The notes under the pieces were generated by a model, which was not told where the DNA came from, did not search any database, and was given only the letters and a program-made list of their open reading frames with translations. A DNA stretch of 64,000 nt from Mastigamoeba balamuthi (taxonomy: Eukaryota > Evosea > Mastigamoebida > Mastigamoebidae), in the NCBI GenBank assembly GCA_902651635.1, contig CACRSC010000018.1, positions 657,864-721,863 on the forward strand, in the 5' to 3' direction. Positions 10,112 through 20,423 of the stretch are shown here, one piece after another. Made by a program: the position numbers and the translations under genes. Numbering within the stretch: the first letter of the stretch is position 1; each line of letters begins with the position of its first letter.

Positions 10112-13100
10112 GAGGTGAGGCCGGAGAAGGTGGTGATCACGCTCAACGGCAGGGAGATGAAGGTGCCGTCGAGCTGGACGGTGCTGCGGGCGTGCCGTGA
10201 GGCGGGCGCGTACGTGCCGACGCTGTGCCACCACCCGGCGGTCCAGCCCACCGGCCAGTGCGGCGTCTGCGTCGTCATGCTCGAGGAGGACACGCACGGC
10301 GCCGGCCGCCAGATGGTCCTGAGCTGCAAGACCGTCGTCGAGCAGGGCATGCGCATCGTCACGACGTCGACCGAGGCCATGCACCAGGCGCAGCGCAGCC
10401 TGCAGGAGTACCTCGGGCCCAGGCCCCTCGAGTCGCTGCTGCCGGCGCCCGAGATCGAGGACCTGGCGAGGTTCGTGCACATGGAGAGCACCATCGCGGA
10501 GGACGGCCAGCGCGAGTACGCCATCGTGCGCCACCAGTCAAAGTGCATTTCGTGCACGCGGTGCGGCTACACCCCCCCAAGGCTTTCTTCCCGCCGAGTC
10601 ACGATTATGACGTCATATTGCACAACAGATGCGTCAGGGTGTGCACTGACATACAGGACATGAGCATACTGTCGATAAACTACGACAACCCGCAGCAGCC
10701 GATAGTGTTCGAGGGGAACCTGCCGCTGCACGCGACACAGTGCATCGCCTGCGGACAGTGCACTGTCATCTGCCCCACGGGCGCAGTGGCAGAGGTAGGC
10801 CACTCTCCCGACACCCAGGCGCTATCGCCCACCCATTCCCCTCTTCCGAACAGCGCGACGACGTGCCCCTCGTCATGGCAGAGCTGGAGCGCCCAGCCAG
10901 AGAACGGAAACAAATGATCGCCATCACGGCTCCCTCAGCCAAGTTCTCGCTTGGGCACGACAGCCAACAGCGCACTGCGAGCGTCTTCTGATTCCCTCCC
11001 TCACTGGCAGCGAGCTCATGGGCGATAAAATCGGAGAGACACGACCGGGGACCACCGTCGCTGCGTGCCACTCAGCAGGCTTCGACCTCGTGTTCGACGT
11101 ATCGCACGCCGCCGACTACACCGCCGCCATCGAGGCAGCGGAGCTCATCGAGCGAATAAAGACCAACGGTCCGCTGCCAATGTTCACGTCGTGCTGCCCC
11201 GCGTGGGTCAACCTCGTCGAGCTGGTAACACAGTTGCACCTTTCATGCACTTCCTTTTTCACGGTTTCAATTCCGCAACCACAGAAATTTCCGCACCTGA
11301 GAAGCCACCTGTCGCACTGCAAATCGCCCATGATGATGCTGGGCGCGCTAATACGCAAGTGGATGGAGGAGCGTGGAATCTCCCGAACGAACTACTATGT
11401 TGTGGCGATCATGCCCTGCACTGCCAAGAAGGAGGAGATCCGCAGACCAGAGCTCCGCAGCCAGTCGTACTCTCCACTGCGCTCCAACGGTCACCCAATA
11501 ACATGCCGCTCCCAGGGGCGACCAGGACATCGATGCAGTCCTCACCGTGAGGGAGACAGCGAGAATGCTGAAGCAGCGCAACGTCAACTGGGCCCAATTG
11601 CCTGGGCCTTTCAGCCCCGACTACGATGCACCGTTCGACAACTCCAGCGGCTGCGGGTCCATCTTTGCCGCGAGCGGCGGCGTGATGGAGGCGGCGCTGC
11701 GCATCGCCTACACGTACCTCTCGCGCGACACGGTCACGCCGCAAAACGTTGACATGTTTGAGGCCTGCCGCAGCATACTGAGGTCGGGCGACTGGATCAA
11801 CACGAAGGTCGTCCTCGACGCCAACAGTGGCGGGCCGAGCCGCGAGGTCTCCGTTGCTGTCGTTAGCGGGGCCAAGTCGATACAGGACTTTCTTGCGGAC
11901 AAGCAGCTATCAGACCCTATCATGGCACAGCTCGTCCAGTGCACCGTCGGGACAGAGGTTCAGTTCGTCGAGTGTATGGCGTGCCCCAACGGGTGTATTG
12001 GCGGCGGGGGTCAGCCCACGAGCCTCGACGAGAACGTGATGAAGAAACGACGACAGTCGATATACCGCATGGACAGGGAGAGGACAAGGCTGACGCCGTC
12101 TGGCCTCCAGGAGCTCACGAGCCAGCAGGCCAAGAGATTGCTAACGTGCGAGCCCCTCTTCATCAACAGTCGCGTTGCTGGCGACAGGTCAAAGGGGAGC
12201 TCGTCCTCCGCCTGCATGACGAGCTCGAGCCTCAGCGCGACGTCGATGTACCGCTCTATGCTGCACTCCCCCTCTTGCCCTCGTGCCAGGTAGACTCAAT
12301 AATTCCCGGTAGCAGCTCCGCCGGGACCGATACGACAGTAGGAAACATCGCGATACTCTACGGCTCGCAAGGCGGTGCCACTGCCGCGTTTGCAAAGCAC
12401 GCGTTCGACACGCTGCGAAAATCCCGTTCGCCGAACTTCGTCACCATTCACGCGATGGACCGCTTCCCATTCGTACAGCATCTTTGGATACCCTTGCGCA
12501 CCAAGGTAACACTGTTACAGGACCAACTGAAAAACGTCGACACGCTGCTGCTGCTCACTTCGACATGGGAAAGCAAGAAGGGCCTGATGCCGCACAACGC
12601 GTACCAGTTTTACTGCAAGATACGGGAGGTGAAGCCCGACAACTTCCACGGGTCGCTTCTCGCAACGAAGTTCGCGGTTTGCGGCTTCGGTTCTCCGCGA
12701 TATACGCATTTCTGCGGGTTCGCTGCGCAGCTACACGAGGCTCTGGTTCAACTCGGGGGCTACCCGTTCCTCGACTTGCTCAAAATCGACGTTGACTGCT
12801 CGGACAAGTAAGAGTGCTTTGCAGTACTGCTATAATGTAACACCGCGACAGGGGGAAGAAAGCGTACCTGGGATGGTTCTCGAGGGCACAGAGGACACTC
12901 GCACATCTGGAGACGCCTCCACTGAACTTTCTGGTTGTTCCTGCCATTGCGACGTCGGCACTCAGTGGAGGCAAGTCGATGATCACCCCGCTCGGGTACA
13001 CGCCTATCACCGTCACCGTGGTCAAGGAGTACAAGGAGCTCGCGTCGGCCAAGGATAAGTTCTTCTACGTCGAGTTCAGCACAGGCAACGCCGACCTCGA

Positions 13101-13835
13101 GTATGCCTTACATCCACTGCTGTTACTGATATCTCGTCGATAGAGCGCAGCCAAACGAGGAGCTCTTCATAATGCCGACCAACTCGCGCTCGGACGTTGA
13201 GTTCCTTGCCAACGCGCTCATTCCGAGCGGCATGCACACGAGTATCAGCCTGGTACCACAGAAAGGTCCGACTAACCCAGCCCCTTACGCGTCTCACCGC
13301 GTGGCAACAGAATCGTGTAGAGACGTGCTCCCGGCGCACATGACAGTCCGACAGCTCTTCGAGCAGTTTGTGGACCTGACCCACAGGCCGGCCAAGAGGT
13401 TCGTCGAGCTCCTGGAGAACCTCTACCACGAGTCCGGGCGCGAGTGCCCCGTCGACGCGCCGCTGCACGACCGGAGGGAGTACCTGTGCTGGGCGCAGGA
13501 CAAGACGTACGCCTCGGTGCTGAGGATGTGCAAGAGCGCGCTCCCCTCGCTGGAGATCTTGCTGTCGATGCTTCCGCTCATCACGCCGCGGTGCTACACT
13601 CCGATCCACTTCGGGTCTGCACGCCCCGGCGTCATCGGTATCTGCGTGAAGCTCATCCCCGGGGGCCACACGTCCAACTTCCTGGTCGGACTCAGTGCGT
13701 TCCCAGACACCCGCTGCTCACGGGGGACTCACAGCCGGCCGTGCAGAGAAAGGGGACAAGGTGATGGCGCGCGTAGGGCCCTCGGAGTTCAAGAGGCCGC
13801 TGCTGTTCGCGAGGAAGGACGACCACCCCAAGCAG
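10112..13835 (+). CDS. [FeFe]-hydrogenase fused to flavodoxin and FAD-binding reductase modules
   Basis: Multidomain electron-transfer enzyme making or using H2. Exons (all phases close): 10112-10560, 10629-10794, 10854-10982, 11015-11224, 11285-11463, 11516-12289, 12316-12472, 12521-12807, 12852-13100, 13144-13265, 13311-13694, 13747 onward. Order: plant-type 2Fe-2S domain (CHHPAVQPTGQCGVCVV); two 4Fe-4S motifs (CISCTRCVRVC, CIACGQCTVICP); H-cluster motifs TSCCPAW, MPCTAKKEE and ECMACPNGCIGGGGQ. Then a flavodoxin begins with ILYGSQGGATAA, followed by the FAD-binding/connecting region of cytochrome P450 reductase/CysJ type (PRCYTPIHF for the RxYS-like block, GGHTSNFL, GDKVMARVGPSEFKRP). The His-Cys3 cluster site between the 2Fe-2S and 4Fe-4S domains lacks its Cys. 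The NADP-binding domain is absent; the frame runs into the kinase below. The true start is upstream of 10112. Diflavin-fused hydrogenases are known in some anaerobic protists; location (cytosol or hydrogenosome/mitosome) is not settled. Confidence 0.9.
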
Positions 13836-15584
13836 AAGACGGGGCTGAACGTCTTGCCGATGGCACCGCCGTCGCCGCTGCAGACGCCGTCGTCGTCGTC
13901 GTCGGCGGTGCAGTCGCCTTCGATGCAGCCCGGGGTGCCCCCGCTGTCGCTGATCGCCTCGCCGATACCGTCGCCGGTGAACAAGGAGCGCGGGGCGACG
14001 CACTGCGACAAGGCCATGTTCCCGCTCAAGGTCTCGATCTCGACGCTCTCGTTCATGAGCACCGAGCGGAGGCTCCCCGTCGACGAGCCCATCACGTGCT
14101 CGATCGAGATCGTCAACCCCACAGAAGACAAGGTACCACCCGCTCAGCCCTCCGCCCCGCGCCTGCGGTGCGCTCCTGAGCACTTGCCGCGCAGTACCTG
14201 TTCTCGATCACGCCGATTTACACGGAGAAGCTGAAGCTGAGCTTCGAGCCCGACAACGGCGTCATCAAGCCGCTGTTCTCCGCGACGATCAAGGCGACGG
14301 TGGTCGTGCTCTGCACGACGGTCATCGACTCGTGCGTCACCATCTCGTGCGACCGGCTCTGCTCGGAGAACTCGTCCGACTCGGAGGGCCCGCAGCCGAT
14401 GACGACGTCGATACCGCTGCACCTCGAGACGAGGCTGTCGTCCCGCCTCGACATCGACGAGTTCAAGATCGACGGGAACCCCGTCGGCGTTGGCGGGTTC
14501 AGCACCGTCTACAGGGCCGAGTGGCGGGGGCAGGAGGTTGCCGTCAAGATGCTGCGCGAGCAGGACCCCTCCGAGACGCACTACCAGAGCTTCGTGCGCG
14601 AGTGCAGCCTGCTGTCGGAGCTGCGCAGCCCGCTCATCGTCAACTTCATCGGGTTCTCCGCGGTGCCGGGGAAGCTTGCGCTGATCACCGAGTTCCTCCC
14701 GCTGGGCAGCCTCAGCAAGTACATCGCCAAGGGCAGCCTCTCGTTCCACTACAAGATCAAGGCGTCGCTCGACTGTGCTAAGGGGATGGCCTTCCTGCAC
14801 GCAAGGTCCGCAACTTCTTTTTGGCGCCCCGGCCAGGGCGAGGGCGCCCGCTGACTGACGGGACGGCACCGCAGTGGCATCATGCACCGCGACCTCAAGC
14901 CGGACAACCTGCTGGTGTGCTCGCTGGACCCCGCGACGCGCATCGTGTGCAAAATCACCGACTTTGGCACCACCAGATATGTGGACAAGGACAAGGCCGT
15001 CACTGCCGGCGTCGGGAGTGAGAGCGCCCTGCACACCACGCCCCCCACTCGCCCTCCAGCGCCTCACGTTCCTATTTCCCAGCGCCCGCGTACATGGCGC
15101 CGGAAGTCCTTATCGGGGAGTCCTACAGCACGGGCGCGGATGTGTACAGGTGCACACGAGCAGCCACCACCTGCCGATTGCTCACACACGCGTTGGCAGC
15201 TTCTCTGTGCTGATGTGGGAGCTCATCACGGGCCTGCAGCCGTTCTCCGACCTCGGGATGCCCTGGAGTAAGAAGCTGCACGGCATCCGCGACAGCAGTC
15301 TAACCGCACGCTCTCCTCTCACCCGCGCAGACGTCGCCCACCACGTGATGGAGGGACAGCGTCTCTCGCTCGAGAAGATATCCGACCCAGGCCTCGCCGC
15401 GCTCATCGACATGGGCTGGCAGACAGACCCCAAGAAGCGTCCCTGTGCGCTGAAGCTACCCCCCAGGCATCGGCAGTTACTCACCCATTTCGCAGCCTTC
15501 CGGAAAATTGTGGCGTACATCGAGGGCCTGCTTGTGAGCCTCAATGCCGCCGCTGCTGGCAAGACGGCCCCGGCACCCGAGTAA
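13764..15584 (+). CDS. TKL protein kinase with MSP-like module, possibly the C-terminal part of the hydrogenase fusion
   Basis: Predicted Ser/Thr (tyrosine-kinase-like) kinase. Exons: 13747-14132, 14195-14805, 14875-15017, 15083-15149, 15200-15267, 15331-15444, 15496-15584. After a Ser/Pro linker comes a beta-sandwich segment with LSFEPDNGVIKP and VVLCTTVIDSCVTI, as placed before the kinase in Entamoeba-type receptor kinases. The kinase core follows: VGGFSTVYRAEWRG (Gly loop), VAVKML (Lys), HRDLKPDNLL, DFGTT, GTPAYMAPEVL. It looks catalytically intact. No TM segment or signal peptide is visible. If it is a separate gene its first ATG is 13764, but that lies inside an exon whose upstream codons match the reductase, and no stop or intergenic DNA separates the two. 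A single protein of at least 1527 aa would result. Confidence 0.85.
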
Positions 15585-15823
15585 GGCCTGACAAGGGGGG
15601 CCGGCTCGTGTACACTCTCTCATACTACACGCAGTCATTCATTTATTGAACAGCGCGCTTGCACTCTAGAACACTCGTCTCGTCCGCAACCACCATCACC
15701 TGCCGGATTGGGTGCTTGACTGGGAAAACCGGGGTGTTTCGTCATTTATGAAAACCACGGTTAAATTCGCCCGCACTGCACAATCCGTAGACACAACAAA
15801 ACACGGGCTGCAGCCTCAACACC

Positions 15824-18703
15824 ATGCGTGCCGTGCTCGTAGCCCTCGCCGCCGTCTGTGCCGCCACAGCGGCGTCCGAGTCCCTCAACGGGGCCACAGG
15901 GGTCCCAACATCCCTGCTGCTCGCTCAGCCATTCTTCCTGCCCCAATCCAGCACGTTCTCTTTGCTGCGCAATCTCAAACTGACAGACGGCCTGCACGCC
16001 ACACCTCCTCAGGCGAGCGCGCTGGGAGGGCCCAGCTGCTCTCGAGGACGCTCGACGCGCTGCTGAGCACGCCGAGGGGCCGCAGGTTCGGGTTCGGGCT
16101 GCGCCTGGACCTCGTGTCTGTGGAGCCCGACCCGCAGATCGCTGGCTGGACCATCACGTCGCACCAGCAGAAGACCTTTGATGGCGTACCCATCGTTGGC
16201 GCCGAGCTGAGGGTGCGCCCCACACGCACATCGCACACGTCGCGCTGCACCTCCTGTGCTGACACTTCCCCCACACCGGATTTACATTCAATTTTCTCAT
16301 GTCACCCCCGTTCTGGACAACAATGCACTGAACACGTCCACATCAGGTCGTGTGGAACGCGCGCTTTCACATTGTCAGTGTGACAGGGACAACGGTTCCG
16401 GACGCTGTTGGCGAGTTCCTGCCCAAGAGCCGCTCGACGCTGGTCGACCCTGCCGATGCGGCCGCTGCAGCGTCGGCGGGCACCTCCAAGGACTGCGACG
16501 CGGCGTCTGTGAGGCTGGTGGTGTTCAGGGACGGCATGGCCAAGGGCGTGCCCGGGTCGAACAGGCTGGCGTGGGAGGTGAGGTGCACGGGGAGCACGGT
16601 GTACATGGACGCGGCCACGAAGAAGCTGCTGGGCGAGCACAGGAGGGGCGGGGGGCTGATCGGGGACGTGTACGTGTCCAACGGGACGTTCCCGCTGCCC
16701 CTGATCTGGAGGAGGGGCCAGAAGATCCCCGACAACGATGCAGAGCTCAAGGAGTTCGTCAAGACCATCGAGTTCATGTATGAAAACAACAGACGGCACG
16801 GGTCAGACTGACTGGACCCGAACAGGGACAAGCTGTGGATGAACATGGCAAGGAGGAACTCGTTCGACGGAAAGGGCGGGAACGTGACGGGATTCCTGCG
16901 GTACAACATGGGGGACGGGCCGTACTTCACGCCGGACCCCATCCCGAGCATCTACATCCAGCCCGGGTGGATGGCGCCCACGGTCGTGTGGCACGAGTAC
17001 GGCCACGCCATCACGGACAACGTGGACAAGCTGTGGTACGAGGCCGAGAGCGGGGCACTGAACGAGGGCTGGAGCGACATCATCTCGATGGCCATCGACG
17101 CCCTCACCAACCCCCACAGCTCACCCCGTGTCCCCGACCACTGCACTGGAAACGGTCTGCCCTCGCTCCACCGCTCCATCGCTCCATCGCCCACCGTGCC
17201 CCCGAACGTGAGGTCTGACAACGTGCGGCGTGGGGGAACAGTGACGACGTCGCAGAGGTGGATCGTGGCCAACGACTGCAGGGTGGCGATGTGCGACATG
17301 AAGAACGCAGACGGGCACGTTGTGCCGTCGCTGCGGGACATGTGGGCGCCACGGTGCATCAACCACACGTCGGGGGCGGCGTACCCGAGCCAGGTGCCCG
17401 ACATGATGTGCGAGGACAAGGACAACATGGGCGTCCACTTCAGTGAGCCCCTCGCTTGCCACCCTCCCGGGCTGACAGACAGGACCCGCCAGACTCGCTG
17501 ATACCCGGGAGGCTGTTCGCGGTGTTTTCGGACGGCTACGGGACGACGGTGAATGGGGTTGGTGTGGAGAGGGCGCTGGGTGTCTTCATCCGCGCCAAGT
17601 TCCTCAGTGTTGGCCCGACGACCTTCAAGATGTATGCGCAGAACCTGCGCACTGCCTGCTCGCAGCTCGTTGGTGCCCGTGTCAATGACCATACCGGGAA
17701 GCGCATGCCCGCGATGTCCGCCAGGGTGTGCACACAGCTCACTAAGGCCATCAAGCTCGTCTCCCTCGACGCCGAGGTCCCGTGCTTCACCAAGCAGCCA
17801 GTGCTGGTCCTGCCCGACCCCTACAGGGTTTTGGTCCACCGCAACTCCGACTCGATGGTCGTCGTGACGGGCAGGGGCAACTTCTCTGGCTTCAGCATCG
17901 AGGTCAACGGCATCCGCGGTGCCGAGTGCGGCAGCATGAATGGCCAGCACCCGTGGGAGCAGTTCACCGACGTCAACCCCGTGTGGACGTGGACAATCCG
18001 CTGCCCTGTTGTCAATCCTGTCACGCACGGCTTCCCCGAGCCTGGATATGGGAGCGTCAGGTTGCTGCACGACAACGACGTCCGCTCGGAGTACAACGTG
18101 CTGTGGGCTCCTATCCCGAAGCTTGAGTGGGCGCAGATGGTGCCCGACCAGGGCATCGTCTTCAACGGCACGGACCTGTGGCTCAACATGTCAGTGGTGT
18201 TTACCATCGGGCTCGACTTCAGCGAGATGTTCGTCTACGGTGCGCTGTGTCCTACGCCGCAGGAGATGCCCAGCAAGAAGAACGGGTGTATTATCCTGAC
18301 CGAGGGCACGTCCGACTGGACCACTGGCGCCTTCACTCTGCAGCCATACGCGGCTAAGTTCCCCCGGAACCGTTACAATTTCTACATATCCCAGCACAAG
18401 GGGTTCTACTGGAGCAACGCAGTCGTCCTCAACATCTTCAATGCCACCACCGACGTCAGGATCTGCATCACCAACAGGAAGAGCACCGCTGCAGTTCCCG
18501 GGGCGACTGTGGCACTGAGAGAGCATGTGTTCGGAGGCAGGCGTGTCGTGGCAGGGTCTGACGGCTGTGTCACGACCACGATCGAGCAGGAGGTCGACTA
18601 CCGTGCCGTTATCACGGCGCTCGGATACGCCACAACTACCAAGCTCCTCAGGATTGACAACACGACATCTGAGGTTCTGATCCAGATAAACCCGGTCCAC
18701 TAG
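15824..18703 (+). CDS. Secreted gluzincin metalloprotease (M4/M36-like), copy B
   Basis: Paralogue of the minus-strand protease at 630-3745, in inverted orientation; 871 aa in my model. Exons: 15824-15954, 15987-16212, 16347-16777, 16826-17442, 17493-18703. Signal peptide MRAVLVALAAVCAATAA. HEYGH is at about residue 318 and the Glu-bearing ALNEGWSD follows. The middle exons, including a 48-nt intron, are almost identical to copy A, while the first exon and the C-terminal half have diverged. Copy B ends earlier, without the Ser-rich hydrophobic tail, so it may be fully secreted. The 32-nt intron at 15955-15986 is needed to restore frame; if it is not spliced, the gene carries a frameshift in the propeptide. 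Confidence 0.83.
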
Positions 18704-18900
18704 ATAAAAACGTAGAAAAATGCTCTGAGCCCACCCACAAACAAAGAAACTCCAGAAATGAAAGTGATGGGTTCCACAAGAGTACTTATGTGCGACAAAG
18801 AGTATTGCTACTTGGGTCATTTGAACGATGGGATAGAGTGAGTGAATGTGTGCGCGAACGAGGATCCAGTTATGGGCGTGCTAACTGCCCACCGTTGTAC

Positions 18901-19064
18901 GAATCTCGTAATCCCTCGCAGGTACCCTCGATCCGCTCCCTCGTGCAAGTGACCACCACGCACCCCCAGTGGGTACGCGAAGGGCCATACACCGTCTTGC
19001 ACCAGCTGGGGTGCACTTGCACGAGGGAGCGGATCGAGGGAGCCTGCGAGGGATTGCGAGATTC
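18901..19064. repeat. 51-bp inverted repeat with 62-nt spacer
   Basis: Left arm 18901-18951 and right arm 19014-19064 are reverse complements with three mismatches in 51. A transcript would fold into a long hairpin. It lies between the end of protease copy B (18703) and the start of the next gene (19226). Each arm contains the short word CCCTCG three times. No protein frame explains it. It could be a transcript-end hairpin, a small-RNA precursor or a small inverted-repeat element. Confidence 0.8.
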
Positions 19065-19225
19065 AAACAAAGAGAACAAGTGATGATCACTTTCAATTGT
19101 ATGACGACGAGATATTATCCGTGCTTTAAAAGCCCGCACAGCCTTACCGACACCATTTATTGTTTCTCCCCAAGCCAGCAAGCCAGCAAGCCAGCCACCC
19201 AGTCCCCAACCGCATCCCCCATCCC

Positions 19226-19760
19226 ATGGCAACCGCAGTGGCGACCCGCAGCTACCTCCGCACGCTGTCCACGCTCACATCGCACCTCCCGTGGGTCCGC
19301 AAGGCCGATATCAGGGGCGACGAGTGCCGCCTGCTCTACGGGCGCCTCATGGACACCACCTCCACCCAGCTCGTCGTGCTCGAGCACCTCACGGCCCTCA
19401 TCCCCCAGCTCCAAGCCCTCGCCCTCGACACCGCCCCGGTGCTCCGCGCCATCGCCGCCGTCAAGTGCGTGCACCTCGCCTCGGCCTCTCCCTCTCCCTC
19501 CCTCCTCCCCCTTCCCGCGTGTCACCCTCGGCAATGGCTGACTCGCCCCCGGCAGGACCGAGATGGCGCCCGCTCAGAAGCTGCTCGCCAGGAAGAGGTG
19601 GGTGGCCCACAGCGTCCCCGGCGCCGTGTGGACGACACTGGCGGCCCAGCAAAGGGCCCTCGCCCTGCTCGACACGGTCGCCGCCGACGCCAGCGGGCGC
19701 ATCGACGAGGCCCGCCGCCAGCGCTGCGCCAGCAACAGCGTCGACTCTGCCGAGCCCTGA
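19226..19760 (+). CDS. Unrecognised 147-aa helical protein
   Basis: Two exons, 19226-19464 and 19556-19760, joined across a 91-nt GT-AG intron with matching phase (AA|G). The protein starts MATAVATRSYLRTLSTLTSH and is rich in Leu, Ala and Thr. It looks all-helical, with no signal peptide or membrane segment. I recognise no family. Clean splicing and strong third-position GC support it as real. Confidence 0.6.
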
Positions 19761-20423
19761 AAAGCCCAGCCCCCTCGTCACAGAGCACTCCGAACCCACT
19801 CCCGGTGCCTGTCTGTAACATTACGCAACGTAGTCACCTCGACACCACCAACGGCACGTGTATGCAAGAACCGCTTCACCAAAGCGAGCAGCGGAACGAG
19901 CCAAAAATAGACCGTGTTCCATTTATAGCTTCCACACATTTCGCCGATCCCTGTCAATGTCCTTCCCTGGCTGTGGTGACTCGCGCTAGTGTCTTCCTGC
20001 ATGACGCTTTACCGAACACATATGCCGTGCAGACGCCGTTCTGGGCCTGCGGGGAGTGCCAGAGGGAGCTCGAGGGTTCTGATAGCACAATTCACACACC
20101 AATCTAATTTGATGAACGTAAGAGACCGAGAAGCAAGACAGAACAGGTACAGCGCCTTCCTTGTCGTCCTCTCATGCTTGCCTGCATCACCTGAATTACC
20201 CATTCCTGCCCCCAGCATGCTATCTTCTTGCTGTCGGTACGTAATCCACTGCACATTGCACCCACGCACACGGATTTGATGGCCTCATCTTGTGGTGTTG
20301 ACCTCTACGAATAGCCTCCAGACACAACCATTCTTTTACCAAACCCCCCAGATAGCAACCGCATTACCGCAGTGCTCGCATCCGGTTTCCCACAACAACC
20401 GCGACAACCGCAATCACCGAGCC
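19761..20423. other. Intergenic, nothing recognised
   Basis: About 660 bp, AT-richer than the flanking genes. It contains no domain-bearing frame on either strand and no tRNA-like B box that I can find. It should hold the 3' UTR of the upstream gene and the promoter of the next. Confidence 0.4.
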
